From a virus, in the IMG/VR virus record IMGVR_UViG_3300037062_000005, positions 1 to 41,744 of that record: DNA of 41,744 nt. The stretch is one strand, 5' to 3'. The first letter of the stretch is position 1, and each line of letters opens with the position of its first letter. Below are positions 31,776-38,361 of this stretch, in pieces. The translations under genes and the position numbers were made by a program. A model generated the notes under the pieces. The model saw only the letters and a program-made list of their open reading frames with translations, was not told where the DNA came from and did not search any database.

Positions 31776-31805
31776 GCTGCCGTTATTTTATAGTCCGACG
31801 GCAGC
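31776..31805 (-). terminator. Intercistronic hairpin before the zinc-finger gene
   Basis: GCTGCCGT (31776-31783) pairs perfectly with ACGGCAGC (31798-31805); the transcribed minus strand continues with CTGTAATTATACTTTT. It may be a weak terminator; a TATACT -10-like hexamer follows but has no good -35. Confidence 0.5.
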
Positions 31806-31827
31806 TAAAGGACTCCCACACCAAATA

Positions 31828-32544
31828 CTATCGCCACGCAGGTTGGCGGTTCTTTTTGACGGCGAAGAGCTTCCAGAACTTTTCTCTATCAACTTCTTCA
31901 TCTTTGTCGATATATGACTCATAACCGACTAGCATTTTGTTGATGTTTTCCCAGTAACTTTGACCTTCTTTTGTTAAGTCCCAATCAAAGAAGGAAATTG
32001 AAGGTCTGACTTCATCACAATCAGTGTTATTGTCTTCAGTCCAACCACAATCAGCCTCTTGGTTACTGACTATGCGGGAAATCTTTTTCAAGACCTCATC
32101 TCTAGTCTTAACTGGAAGGTCTTTTATGTTGCCACACGCTTCGATATTTTCGCCTGATTGTTCGCGTAAACTGGCAACCGCTGAAGGTTTAAGCATATAT
32201 CTCATATATGCTCTTCCAGGACATCCCATCTTCGTCATTCTTCCTGATTTTATTGCTTTAACTATTTCCTTCGGGAAATTATCAGGAGACGAAAAATTTG
32301 TACATTCCATATCTCGACCAGCTTCAAGAGGAATTTCTTCGCCGTTTTCATTCAGTTTGCCGTAAAACCATCTGGTAGAACCGTGACCGTTTAGGCTTAT
32401 TCCATCCGTAGAACCCATAGCCTTTTGAAGTTGTTTACCTCTCTTACTGTTAAATATATCGTCACTGGTGAGAAACAACACTTCCTTCTTTTTGCCAACC
32501 TTCTTTTCTATCCAAGATACGAACTCACAAATAGTACACCTCAC
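31828..32544 (-). CDS. Hypothetical protein downstream of the ubiquitin-like cassette (238 aa)
   Basis: It starts with GTG at 32544 (MRCTICEFVSWIEKKVGKKK); the ribosome site is poor and a later start cannot be excluded. The body is mixed alpha/beta with a Gly-rich stretch SLNGHGSTRWFYGKLNENGE and scattered Cys (CTIC, MGCPG, ACG, DCGW, DCDE) but no clear zinc motif. I recognise no family. Its position in the same operon as the E1/E2/JAMM genes makes it a candidate partner or target, by context only. Confidence 0.6.
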   Translation of the reverse strand: MRCTICEFVSWIEKKVGKKKEVLFLTSDDIFNSKRGKQLQKAMGSTDGISLNGHGSTRWFYGKLNENGEEIPLEAGRDMECTNFSSPDNFPKEIVKAIKSGRMTKMGCPGRAYMRYMLKPSAVASLREQSGENIEACGNIKDLPVKTRDEVLKKISRIVSNQEADCGWTEDNNTDCDEVRPSISFFDWDLTKEGQSYWENINKMLVGYESYIDKDEEVDREKFWKLFAVKKNRQPAWR

Positions 32545-32582
32545 TTTCTTTTATTGTTTGCATATTCAGTTTTACCTTTTAA

Positions 32583-32630
32583 AGCTAAGGGCAGGACTTG
32601 AACCCGCCCGTAGGCCTAACCCTTTTAGCT
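32583..32630 (-). other. tRNA-like element (T-arm and acceptor remnant)
   Basis: On the minus strand GCGGG-TTCAAGT-CCTGC has the form of a tRNA T-arm, followed by an acceptor-like TTAGCT that pairs with AGCTAA 36 bases upstream; a short AGGCCT palindrome lies between. There is no room for D and anticodon arms, so it is not a functional tRNA. It could be a tRNA remnant, an attachment site copied from a tRNA 3' end, or a chance hairpin between genes. Confidence 0.4.
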
Positions 32631-32641
32631 GGAGGAGATGT

Positions 32642-33169
32642 TTACATCGCCTGTGTACGAATGACGATTTTCTCGTTGGGCTGAAGCTTCGCTTCTGCTT
32701 CGTCCGTGTCCATACCGGCCATAAATGCCGCTGTGGTTGCGTCAGGGGCGAGAATACCGGTAACGGTATTGATGATTCTCTCGGAAATACCTTCGATTGC
32801 CGTTGTTTTGACTGCTACGATTGCTACTGTGTAAATCGGGCTACAAGTCATTTTGTTCACTCCTGAAAATGGTTTAACTTCGCAGTTACCAAGAGGTTGT
32901 AACCTCACGTTTGGTATCTGGTTTTTATAGCGTATTATTTTGTCTTGCAACGAATCCGCTATTGACTCCCATTTATTCGCTGCTGATTGAGCTTCTTCTC
33001 GCTCTTCTCGTGTCTGTTCGAGTTCTGATTGAAGTTCTGATATTTCGTCATCAATATCAAACTCGTGACCGCACTCAGGACATTCGACATATACTGAATC
33101 ATCGTCTAATTCTCCTATGTTTTGCGGAGAAGGGAAAAGACCTCCACCACCCAGCTGATTTAGGTTCAT
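32642..33169 (-). CDS. Zinc-ribbon/coiled-coil protein with internal start (175 aa; inner product 69 aa)
   Basis: The ATG at 33169 follows AAGGAGTGAACG. Residues 1-40 hold CPECGHEFDI, 45-75 a coiled coil (SELQSELEQTREEREEAQSA), and 107-175 a separate domain starting MTCSPIYTVAIVAVKTTAIE. An internal ATG (32851) in the same frame has its own site, AGGAG with 8 bases, so the last 69 aa are probably also made alone (32642-32851). This C-terminal domain is a paralogue of that at 38362-38562 (shared GILA..xAA..A....KLxP...V.T). Next to the JAMM gene in the same operon. Confidence 0.65.
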   Translation of the reverse strand: MNLNQLGGGGLFPSPQNIGELDDDSVYVECPECGHEFDIDDEISELQSELEQTREEREEAQSAANKWESIADSLQDKIIRYKNQIPNVRLQPLGNCEVKPFSGVNKMTCSPIYTVAIVAVKTTAIEGISERIINTVTGILAPDATTAAFMAGMDTDEAEAKLQPNEKIVIRTQAM

Positions 33170-33190
33170 CGTTCACTCCTTAAAAGATGG

Positions 33191-33985
33191 TTAATCATAA
33201 TTCGCCCAATAATTATGCCATACAGCACAATTATAACATTCATTGCCTTGTTTTTTACAGTTAGTACACGCATCTACATCAATGACCTTACCTTCATTAT
33301 CCAGTTCCTCAACACCATACAAGGTACGCAGATAAGCACTATCTTTGCCAGTGTCGGCTTTTTTTTTATGCTTACCTTCACGAGCTTCTTCCTGCTCTAG
33401 CCGAGTTTGGTATTGTCCACCAACAACAACGATATTCTTTTTCTCTGTGATATTGCCTTCGTTAATCTTCGGCAACCCTGTGATGAATATCTTTACATTA
33501 ACATACCCAAACCCACCACACGGAGTCTTAATCTGTCGTGACGCAACATACCCTGTATGGGATAACACAATCGAGTAGTCAAATAACCGTCTCTCGTGTT
33601 CATCGTCTTGACCGCTGTGGCCGCTCACATTTAATCCGTGATGAGAATGGACAAAGCCATTGAAGTTATCGAGTTCTTTGCGGTCTGGGAAGTCGATAGA
33701 GCCAGCAGTAACTTCTTGCTTGGGTATTAAGTAATCGGTAACTAACTGCTGTGTGATAATAGGCTCTACGTTCGCCTTGCTGGTTTTTACGGTTTTGACA
33801 TTATACACCGCACTCCACTCTAGACTTCCCATCCGACTCATCAACCATAACCAATCAGACCATATACTCCAAGGTATATAAAGTTCTTCCTCTTTATCAC
33901 CACAAAACCCACATTCGCCATAGTGCTGTACTTTGACGCCAAGAACGTTGTCATTACCACCTATCACTAAATTATACTGGTTCAA
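33191..33985 (-). CDS. JAMM/JAB metalloprotease, deubiquitinase-like (264 aa)
   Basis: The motif HSHHGLNVSGHSGQDD (residues 113-128) is a JAMM zinc site, H-x-H-x8-S-x2-D with one residue more than the usual x7; the upstream catalytic Glu is probably E56 (SLEW). The N-terminus has CGFC and the C-terminus CTNC...CYNC, two extra zinc-knuckle-like pairs. Such enzymes cleave after the C-terminus of ubiquitin-like proteins, maturing or removing them. The start is a TTG (33985) with a strong AAGGAG at 6 bases, overlapping the E1 stop. A close analogue of the JAB protein of Bil and PRTRC operons by context. Confidence 0.8.
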   Translation of the reverse strand: MNQYNLVIGGNDNVLGVKVQHYGECGFCGDKEEELYIPWSIWSDWLWLMSRMGSLEWSAVYNVKTVKTSKANVEPIITQQLVTDYLIPKQEVTAGSIDFPDRKELDNFNGFVHSHHGLNVSGHSGQDDEHERRLFDYSIVLSHTGYVASRQIKTPCGGFGYVNVKIFITGLPKINEGNITEKKNIVVVGGQYQTRLEQEEAREGKHKKKADTGKDSAYLRTLYGVEELDNEGKVIDVDACTNCKKQGNECYNCAVWHNYWANYD

Positions 33986-34973
33986 CTTTATCTCCTTCCA
34001 CTACTGGCTTATTAAACAAAAACATCTCCGCCTTAGGCACATAATTTTTCTCTACTTCTGAACGTAGAATGTAGTAATTTGGAATATCCATCAATGCCAT
34101 ATAGTTTTTTTCAACTTCTACCCAAGATATATATTTCTTATCTATAGCATCTGTTATCCTTTTTCCAGCTTCTTCGTTTTCTATTTCGTGCGCTATTTCA
34201 ATAATAGTGTCGTTAGGGTTTCGGTAATCGCAGTTATTACAATCTCCTCTATCACAACCATCACAGTCATTATCAACTTCTATCCCGTAAAAATTTGGGT
34301 CAGCAACAACCTTATTTATCGTATTTTTTTCAAGCTTCTTAGTTATATGCTGAGGTATAACAGTGGAGTTTTTGGTGCATAGTTCGGACATAGACTCCGT
34401 GATAACTATATTGCCTTTGCCATTTAACTGCGACCATACGCCAATAGCAGCTGCGGCAGCAGCAGGGCATACTTGGCTTGGCACAATATCATAACCACCA
34501 GGAAGGTTGTCATCAAACGTCATAGGAAATGCGTTAGATACATTGAGTGTATCACCATCATATCCTATTCTCTGATACGGTAAACCATTCTTCCTGCAAT
34601 AAGCGCAAATGAGTTGTTGGCTCTGTATGTTGTCGGTACAGCAGAACACCGGACCGTCACGCAAGATGATGCAATCTTCAGGCTTAATAAGTTTGATTTC
34701 GTGTACTTCAATACGCACATCTGGTCGTATATGGATTATTTTTTCATATAAACAATTAACTTTAGCCCAACCTTTGTATCCTTCTTCTAACGGCAATCTG
34801 TTAAAGTTGGTTTCTTCTATTACATCAGCATCCACCACTATCAGATTCTTGACACCTGACATCGCCAGAAAATACGCTGCCCAGAAGCCAGTACCACCTA
34901 AACCTACCACGCAGGCGGTATCTGGAATCTTCAATCCTTCCATCAGTTCTTGTCTACCGTAAATACCTGGCAT
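33972..34973 (-). CDS. E1/ThiF-like ubiquitin-activating enzyme (333 aa)
   Basis: ThiF/MoeB/E1 adenylating domain: ATP loop GLGGTG (residues 24-29), LIVVDADVIEETNFNR (45-59) with the Asp that binds ribose and the N-x-N-R motif, and CCTDN (111-115). A possible catalytic Cys is C169 (PSQVCPAAAAAAIGV); C111 or C112 cannot be excluded. A Cys cluster CDGCDRGDCNNC near residue 245 may bind zinc. It would adenylate the C-terminus of the small beta-grasp protein encoded two genes upstream and pass it to the E2-like protein. Flanked by E2 and JAMM genes in one operon. Confidence 0.85.
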   Translation of the reverse strand: MPGIYGRQELMEGLKIPDTACVVGLGGTGFWAAYFLAMSGVKNLIVVDADVIEETNFNRLPLEEGYKGWAKVNCLYEKIIHIRPDVRIEVHEIKLIKPEDCIILRDGPVFCCTDNIQSQQLICAYCRKNGLPYQRIGYDGDTLNVSNAFPMTFDDNLPGGYDIVPSQVCPAAAAAAIGVWSQLNGKGNIVITESMSELCTKNSTVIPQHITKKLEKNTINKVVADPNFYGIEVDNDCDGCDRGDCNNCDYRNPNDTIIEIAHEIENEEAGKRITDAIDKKYISWVEVEKNYMALMDIPNYYILRSEVEKNYVPKAEMFLFNKPVVEGDKVEPV

Positions 34974-34982
34974 AATAACTTC

Positions 34983-35753
34983 CTACAGTATGGGTTTTAT
35001 GAATTTCTTAATCAGTTCACCACGCTCTTTGCCTTCGAGTAATCCGTTTACCATAGCGCAAATAGCTTCTGATAACTCTTTATATTCAGGTGGAAGATAC
35101 ATCTCACGGAATCCTCCAGGAGAACCTGTATTGATAACCTCAAGTGCTTTAGCTATAAACGCACAATTCTTCTTTAAGTTGCCCATATTATCATTGTTGA
35201 GAAGATAAACATCTCCGAAGCATATTGGCTTAAAGCTATCGTCGATATTATTTTTACCGTGAAAATGAACGCCTATTTGCGGTATGGCTCTATAATACTC
35301 AACATAAGACGTATCTTGTTTATTTATAGCACCATATATCTTGAAGTTCTCTATAACGATAGGCTTTTTAATACTATACATCTTCTTTGTTATGTAATGA
35401 TATAGCCTGCCTATAGTCAGAGTTCCTTCCCATCCCTTTATGAATATATGCCGTCCCTCTTTGAAACCATCGTAGTTCTCGTTACCGAACGGCATCTTGA
35501 CAGTTTGCTTTCTGAGTTGATGTAAATCTTGATGATACTTATTATCTAATTCTCTTATATAGTAATCGGATTGATTAGCTATTCTGCATAACTTAACATC
35601 GCTGAATACTACCTTTTCATCGGTAGGTTGAACCAAAATGTTTACTTTAACACCAGCAGCTTGAATCCTATCAAGTGCTTTTTCAACTTCTTCCATATTA
35701 TTCGGATTATGTAATTGGTGTTCCATATAATTGCTGGCAGGTAGGCCTGCCAT
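34983..35753 (-). CDS. E2-like conjugating protein (256 aa)
   Basis: The core GVHFHGKNNIDDSFKPICFG (residues 161-180) mirrors the prokaryotic E2 signature HPH...G.ICLG, with C178 as the putative thioester Cys and H163/H165 preceding it. Before it come FIKGWEGTLTIGRLYHYI and KKPIVIENFKIYG, strands shared with the paralogue at 37052-37672. The N-terminal 60 aa is extra. ATG 35753 and GTG 35756 are both possible. It lies between the ubiquitin-like and E1 genes, 10 bases from each. The fold is inferred from the motif and operon. Confidence 0.7.
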   Translation of the reverse strand: MAGLPASNYMEHQLHNPNNMEEVEKALDRIQAAGVKVNILVQPTDEKVVFSDVKLCRIANQSDYYIRELDNKYHQDLHQLRKQTVKMPFGNENYDGFKEGRHIFIKGWEGTLTIGRLYHYITKKMYSIKKPIVIENFKIYGAINKQDTSYVEYYRAIPQIGVHFHGKNNIDDSFKPICFGDVYLLNNDNMGNLKKNCAFIAKALEVINTGSPGGFREMYLPPEYKELSEAICAMVNGLLEGKERGELIKKFIKPIL

Positions 35754-35763
35754 CACTCCGATA

Positions 35764-36033
35764 CTACCTCAGCACGTTTCCAGGTTTCACTGAACGCTGT
35801 ACTTCAACAGATGCACACTCGCCGAACGTCGCCGGAATGGTCTTTGAGTCCATAATCTCACGGCCATCAATTATGAGGGCGAAACTGTCGATGCCAAGGT
35901 TGGCTAACATAACCTTCAGTGTCTTGGCGGTTGGGTCGCCTCTGTTTACAGGATACGATTTTCCTGCTATGAGAACGCTCATCTGGCCGTTGTTTGGTTG
36001 AGGGTTGTCGTTTGCCAATGCTTCCATATCCAT
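35764..36033 (-). CDS. Ubiquitin-like beta-grasp protein (89 aa)
   Basis: After about 17 variable residues the sequence reads as a beta-grasp: two strands (MSVLIAGKSYPVNRGD), a helix (TAKTLKVMLANLGID), strands (FALIIDGREIMDSKTIPA) and a final strand CASVEVQRSVKPG. It ends PGNVLR, not Gly-Gly, so it may be processed at the Gly, or conjugated or recognised in another way. The ATG at 36033 has AAGGAG at 8 bases; the GTG at 36042 is too close to it. First gene of the conjugation cassette. Confidence 0.75.
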   Translation of the reverse strand: MDMEALANDNPQPNNGQMSVLIAGKSYPVNRGDPTAKTLKVMLANLGIDSFALIIDGREIMDSKTIPATFGECASVEVQRSVKPGNVLR

Positions 36034-36087
36034 CTTATTCACTCCTTATAGGGTTAGTAAAAAAGTTTTTTTGTCCGCAATAGTGCC

Positions 36088-36115
36088 ATTTTACACACAA
36101 AAACGCACAAATCAA
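36088..36115 (-). promoter_or_regulatory. Leftward promoter of the ubiquitin-like cassette
   Basis: TTGATT (36115-36110), 16-base spacer with a T-run, TAAAAT (36093-36088) followed by GGC on the minus strand, about 50 bases upstream of the ubiquitin-like start. Close relative of the promoters at 5223-5196 and 39461-39433. The upstream DNA to 36211 is AT-rich with several T-tracts, possibly UP-element-like. Confidence 0.6.
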
Positions 36116-36211
36116 TACTTTTTTCGACTTTTTTGCACTTTTTTTGAAAAATGTCGCGCCGATTGTAACGATTGTGTCGATTTTGTCGGCAAAGTTTTTT
36201 TGTTCGCATTA

Positions 36212-36283
36212 TAGCCTATAAGGGAGTCGAACCCTTGTTTACGGAACGAAAGTCCGTTATCCTAACCGCTGGATGAATAGGCC
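36212..36283 (-). tRNA. tRNA-Glu (anticodon TTC)
   Basis: 72 bases fold into a standard cloverleaf: acceptor GGCCTAT/ATAGGCT, D-loop AGCGGTTAGGA, anticodon stem ACGGA/TCCGT with loop CTTTCGT, so TTC reads GAA (Glu), T-arm AAGGG-TTCGACT-CCCTT, discriminator A. No CCA is encoded. GAA is a frequent codon in these genes, so the tRNA may boost translation. It lies between two minus-strand gene groups. Confidence 0.9.
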
Positions 36284-36344
36284 AGCACAATACTCTTGTT
36301 TCTCTCTTAACCGCCCTAGGATTGACAAAGTGCAGTAAAAGACA

Positions 36345-36509
36345 CTATTTGGCCTTTGAACAATAAGCCCCACAAATACCACCTATAAAACCATTTGCTA
36401 TACCAAGCACAAAGGCATAACCAGAGTTTACAGGAAATGTTCTGGCGTATTCTAAGCCTAAAATACCGCATAATGTACAACAAAACCAACATATAAGTAT
36501 TTTTTTCAT
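36345..36509 (-). CDS. Small two-segment membrane protein (54 aa)
   Basis: MKKILICWFCCTLCGILGLE gives a first hydrophobic segment and YAFVLGIANGFIGGICGAYC a second, with a short basic tail. The start lies two bases from the stop of the SLOG gene. No ribosome site is clear, so translational coupling is likely. Not recognised; membrane partner of the SLOG protein is possible. Confidence 0.65.
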   Translation of the reverse strand: MKKILICWFCCTLCGILGLEYARTFPVNSGYAFVLGIANGFIGGICGAYCSKAK

Positions 36510-36510
36510 T

Positions 36511-36903
36511 CTACGGCTCTAATATCACAATAACCTTCTTTAGTTTACGGGCATAGCGTATAGTTGCCCACGTGCCAGACCTTACCACTTCTTGCTCTGT
36601 GTTAGGCATTGCTATCAGTAAATCACAGACACTAACAATGACGTGGTTACGGTCAATGTAATCCATCTCAGGCATTATCATAGCAGCATCAGAGTAATCA
36701 AACACAGCCTTCTTGTTGATAGGCGGGTGTACGATTATCTTACAATCCTTCATAAACTTAGCTATCTTATGACAGTATTCATCTGCACAGATACAGCCGC
36801 CGTGATGAACTTCGGTAGGTTTATATTCAGCGAATAACCTAATGAGGCGTTCTTTCTGCTTGTCGGTTATTGCAATATGAGTGCCGGTAAAGCCAATAGT
36901 CAT
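36511..36903 (-). CDS. SLOG/Rossmann nucleotide-binding protein (130 aa)
   Basis: ATG at 36903 after GGAAGGGAAGAACA. MTIGFTGTHIAIT, HHGGCICADEYCHKIAKFM, a DYIDRNHVIVSVCDLLIAMP strand and RSGTWATIRYARKLKKVIVI match the SLOG (LOG/DprA-like) fold, with a GxTG start, a GG...AD loop and GTW near the C-terminus. SLOG proteins bind or process nucleotides and nucleotide-derived signals. It lies in the operon with the second E2-like gene and a small membrane protein, an arrangement reminiscent of sensor-effector pairs, but the role is unproven. Confidence 0.75.
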   Translation of the reverse strand: MTIGFTGTHIAITDKQKERLIRLFAEYKPTEVHHGGCICADEYCHKIAKFMKDCKIIVHPPINKKAVFDYSDAAMIMPEMDYIDRNHVIVSVCDLLIAMPNTEQEVVRSGTWATIRYARKLKKVIVILEP

Positions 36904-37055
36904 TGTTCTTCCCTTCCAAAAGGATAAGCTATTCTCTCCCATTGAGGTCTATATCCAGCCATTTTAGCCACAGCGTTATTTAATTCCCAGTTACTTCTAT
37001 GGTCTATTGGTGTAACTTTTTTACATGTCTTTTTACGTTTAGTCTTAACTTTCAT
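36900..37055 (-). CDS. Small basic hypothetical protein (51 aa)
   Basis: MKVKTKRKKTCKKVTPIDHR then WELNNAVAKMAGYRPQWERI. It is linked by ATGA overlaps to the E2-like paralogue upstream and the SLOG gene downstream, so all three are coupled. Too short for a domain call. Confidence 0.65.
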   Translation of the reverse strand: MKVKTKRKKTCKKVTPIDHRSNWELNNAVAKMAGYRPQWERIAYPFGREEQ

Positions 37056-37672
37056 AATATCTCCACAAAATACTTATCAAGGTCTGGTGTTTGTGAGTTT
37101 ATATTTCTGTAATACTTCTTAATAAACTGGCACACACCTTCGTACGGACTATCTTTAGGCCATATCTCGTCATCGTGAATTGTTTCAACGGATACCGTCT
37201 CAAATAACTTAGATAGATGTATTGTGCATAAGTCTTGTAGCTCTTTGAATGTTTCGGGCTTTTCAGAATGGAAATTTCCAAAGCAAGTTGCGTGCATATT
37301 AACTCTATCATCAATATACGCACCGTGGAACATATATGGACAACTAAATAAGAAATTATCGTGAGTACCATTATACAATCTCTGCCATATACTAACATCC
37401 GGCATCACGATAGGATTTATGAATCCGTACATCTTGCCGTTGGCGATACATAACTTATTTGTAACCATCGTACCGGACCAACCTTTAATATATAGGTATT
37501 GACCTATATTCATAAACTCGTAATCTTCATCTGGATAGACGATAGTTTGGTTTTTGTTATTCTTAGCTTCAAAGGCGAGTTGTTGCTTATGAGATTGCTT
37601 GATTATTCCCATAGCCTTTTCTTTATATGGCTTAGCAAATGGCTTTGGTGGTTCGAGTTCGTCGTTCTTCAT
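37052..37672 (-). CDS. Second E2-like protein, divergent paralogue (206 aa)
   Basis: It shares with the E2-like protein at 34983-35753 the block YIKGWSGTMV (FIKGWEGTLT there), then a K-x-MY...PIV stretch, and MFHGAYIDDRVNMHATCFG, matching HFHGKNNIDDSFKPICFG. C130 is the putative thioester Cys, with H116 in place of the HxH pair. It lacks the 40-60 aa N-terminal extension of the other copy. ATGA overlap with the upstream zinc ribbon and the downstream basic protein. Two E2-like proteins for one E1 suggests target specialisation. Confidence 0.65.
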   Translation of the reverse strand: MKNDELEPPKPFAKPYKEKAMGIIKQSHKQQLAFEAKNNKNQTIVYPDEDYEFMNIGQYLYIKGWSGTMVTNKLCIANGKMYGFINPIVMPDVSIWQRLYNGTHDNFLFSCPYMFHGAYIDDRVNMHATCFGNFHSEKPETFKELQDLCTIHLSKLFETVSVETIHDDEIWPKDSPYEGVCQFIKKYYRNINSQTPDLDKYFVEIL

Positions 37673-37899
37673 TTTACCTTAGTTACCTTTCCATTACACC
37701 ACACTTTGACTTCCATAGTCTTGGTGGTGTAAAACGCCTCTTTAGTTTGGTCATATACATACACATTGCCGTGTTTTATCGGCTTATCTTCGAATATCCT
37801 GCCACAGTTAGAACACTTGTACTTCTGTTTAGGCTTATCTTCTACCCTATAGAACCCTTGGTCATCCCAACCCATCATCCAATCTTGCTTAAATACCAT
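37669..37899 (-). CDS. Zinc-ribbon protein (76 aa)
   Basis: ATG at 37899 after AGGAGGCGTAG. YKCSNCGRIFEDKPIKHGN gives a CxxC zinc half-site; a later Cys (VWCNGK) may complete it. Overlaps the E2-like start by ATGA. No family recognised. Confidence 0.65.
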   Translation of the reverse strand: MVFKQDWMMGWDDQGFYRVEDKPKQKYKCSNCGRIFEDKPIKHGNVYVYDQTKEAFYTTKTMEVKVWCNGKVTKVK

Positions 37900-38100
37900 C
37901 TACGCCTCCTGCACTTCGGTATTTGGTAGCTCTTCTTCAGGGAAATGCTCAAGTCGTATTCCTTGGTTACAAGCGTCAGTTAGATGTTTTTCAAGTTGGT
38001 CAGCCAAGTTACGTAGTTCGTGGATAAGATTAACTACTGCTGATTCTTTGCTATCTCCCCACCCGCTGATGGTGATGGTTGCTTCGGTTGTGTTAGACAT
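37900..38100 (-). CDS. Small hypothetical protein (66 aa)
   Basis: ATG after AGAGGAAGTA. Beta strand then helix (ATITISGWGDSKESAVVNLI, then HELRNLADQLEKHLT) and an acidic tail (EEELPNTEVQEA). The layout is common in small phage early proteins. Not recognised. Confidence 0.65.
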   Translation of the reverse strand: MSNTTEATITISGWGDSKESAVVNLIHELRNLADQLEKHLTDACNQGIRLEHFPEEELPNTEVQEA

Positions 38101-38281
38101 TACTTCCTCTTACGATAATTTGTGGTTCGTACCAAAAGTCTATACCTTGTGTTAGAACTAACATCTTTCCAACAGTTGATATAGCTTCTGGTCTTGTGAA
38201 TAGTTGGTCTGGTATTCTACCAGAATCCTTGGTTTTTTTATCCTTCCATCGTACGATAAACTTCTTATCACTCTTACACAT
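38093..38281 (-). CDS. Small hypothetical protein (62 aa)
   Basis: ATG after AAGGAG at 5 bases. Lys-rich N-terminus (FIVRWKDKKTKDSGRIPDQL), then beta strands. Overlaps the next gene by 8 bases. It follows a long hairpin that separates it from the upstream gene. Not recognised. Confidence 0.6.
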   Translation of the reverse strand: MCKSDKKFIVRWKDKKTKDSGRIPDQLFTRPEAISTVGKMLVLTQGIDFWYEPQIIVRGSNV

Positions 38282-38301
38282 ATATACTCCTTATAATTGC
38301 A

Positions 38302-38352
38302 ACCACCTGCCCATCGAAGGTTTGGCACGCTTCGGGAGGAAGGACAGGTGGT
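38302..38352 (-). terminator. Branched intercistronic hairpin
   Basis: ACCACCTG (38302-38309) pairs with CAGGTGGT (38345-38352); inside, CGAAG (about 38315) pairs with CTTCG (about 38330). It lies directly after the stop of the 157-aa gene on the minus strand. Without a T-run it is probably an mRNA-protecting or processing structure rather than a full terminator. Confidence 0.55.
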
Positions 38353-38361
38353 GAAATAGTC

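Noticed and set aside
32583-32630. Functional tRNA on the minus strand
   Set aside because: Only T-arm and acceptor-like pieces fit; there is no space for D and anticodon arms.
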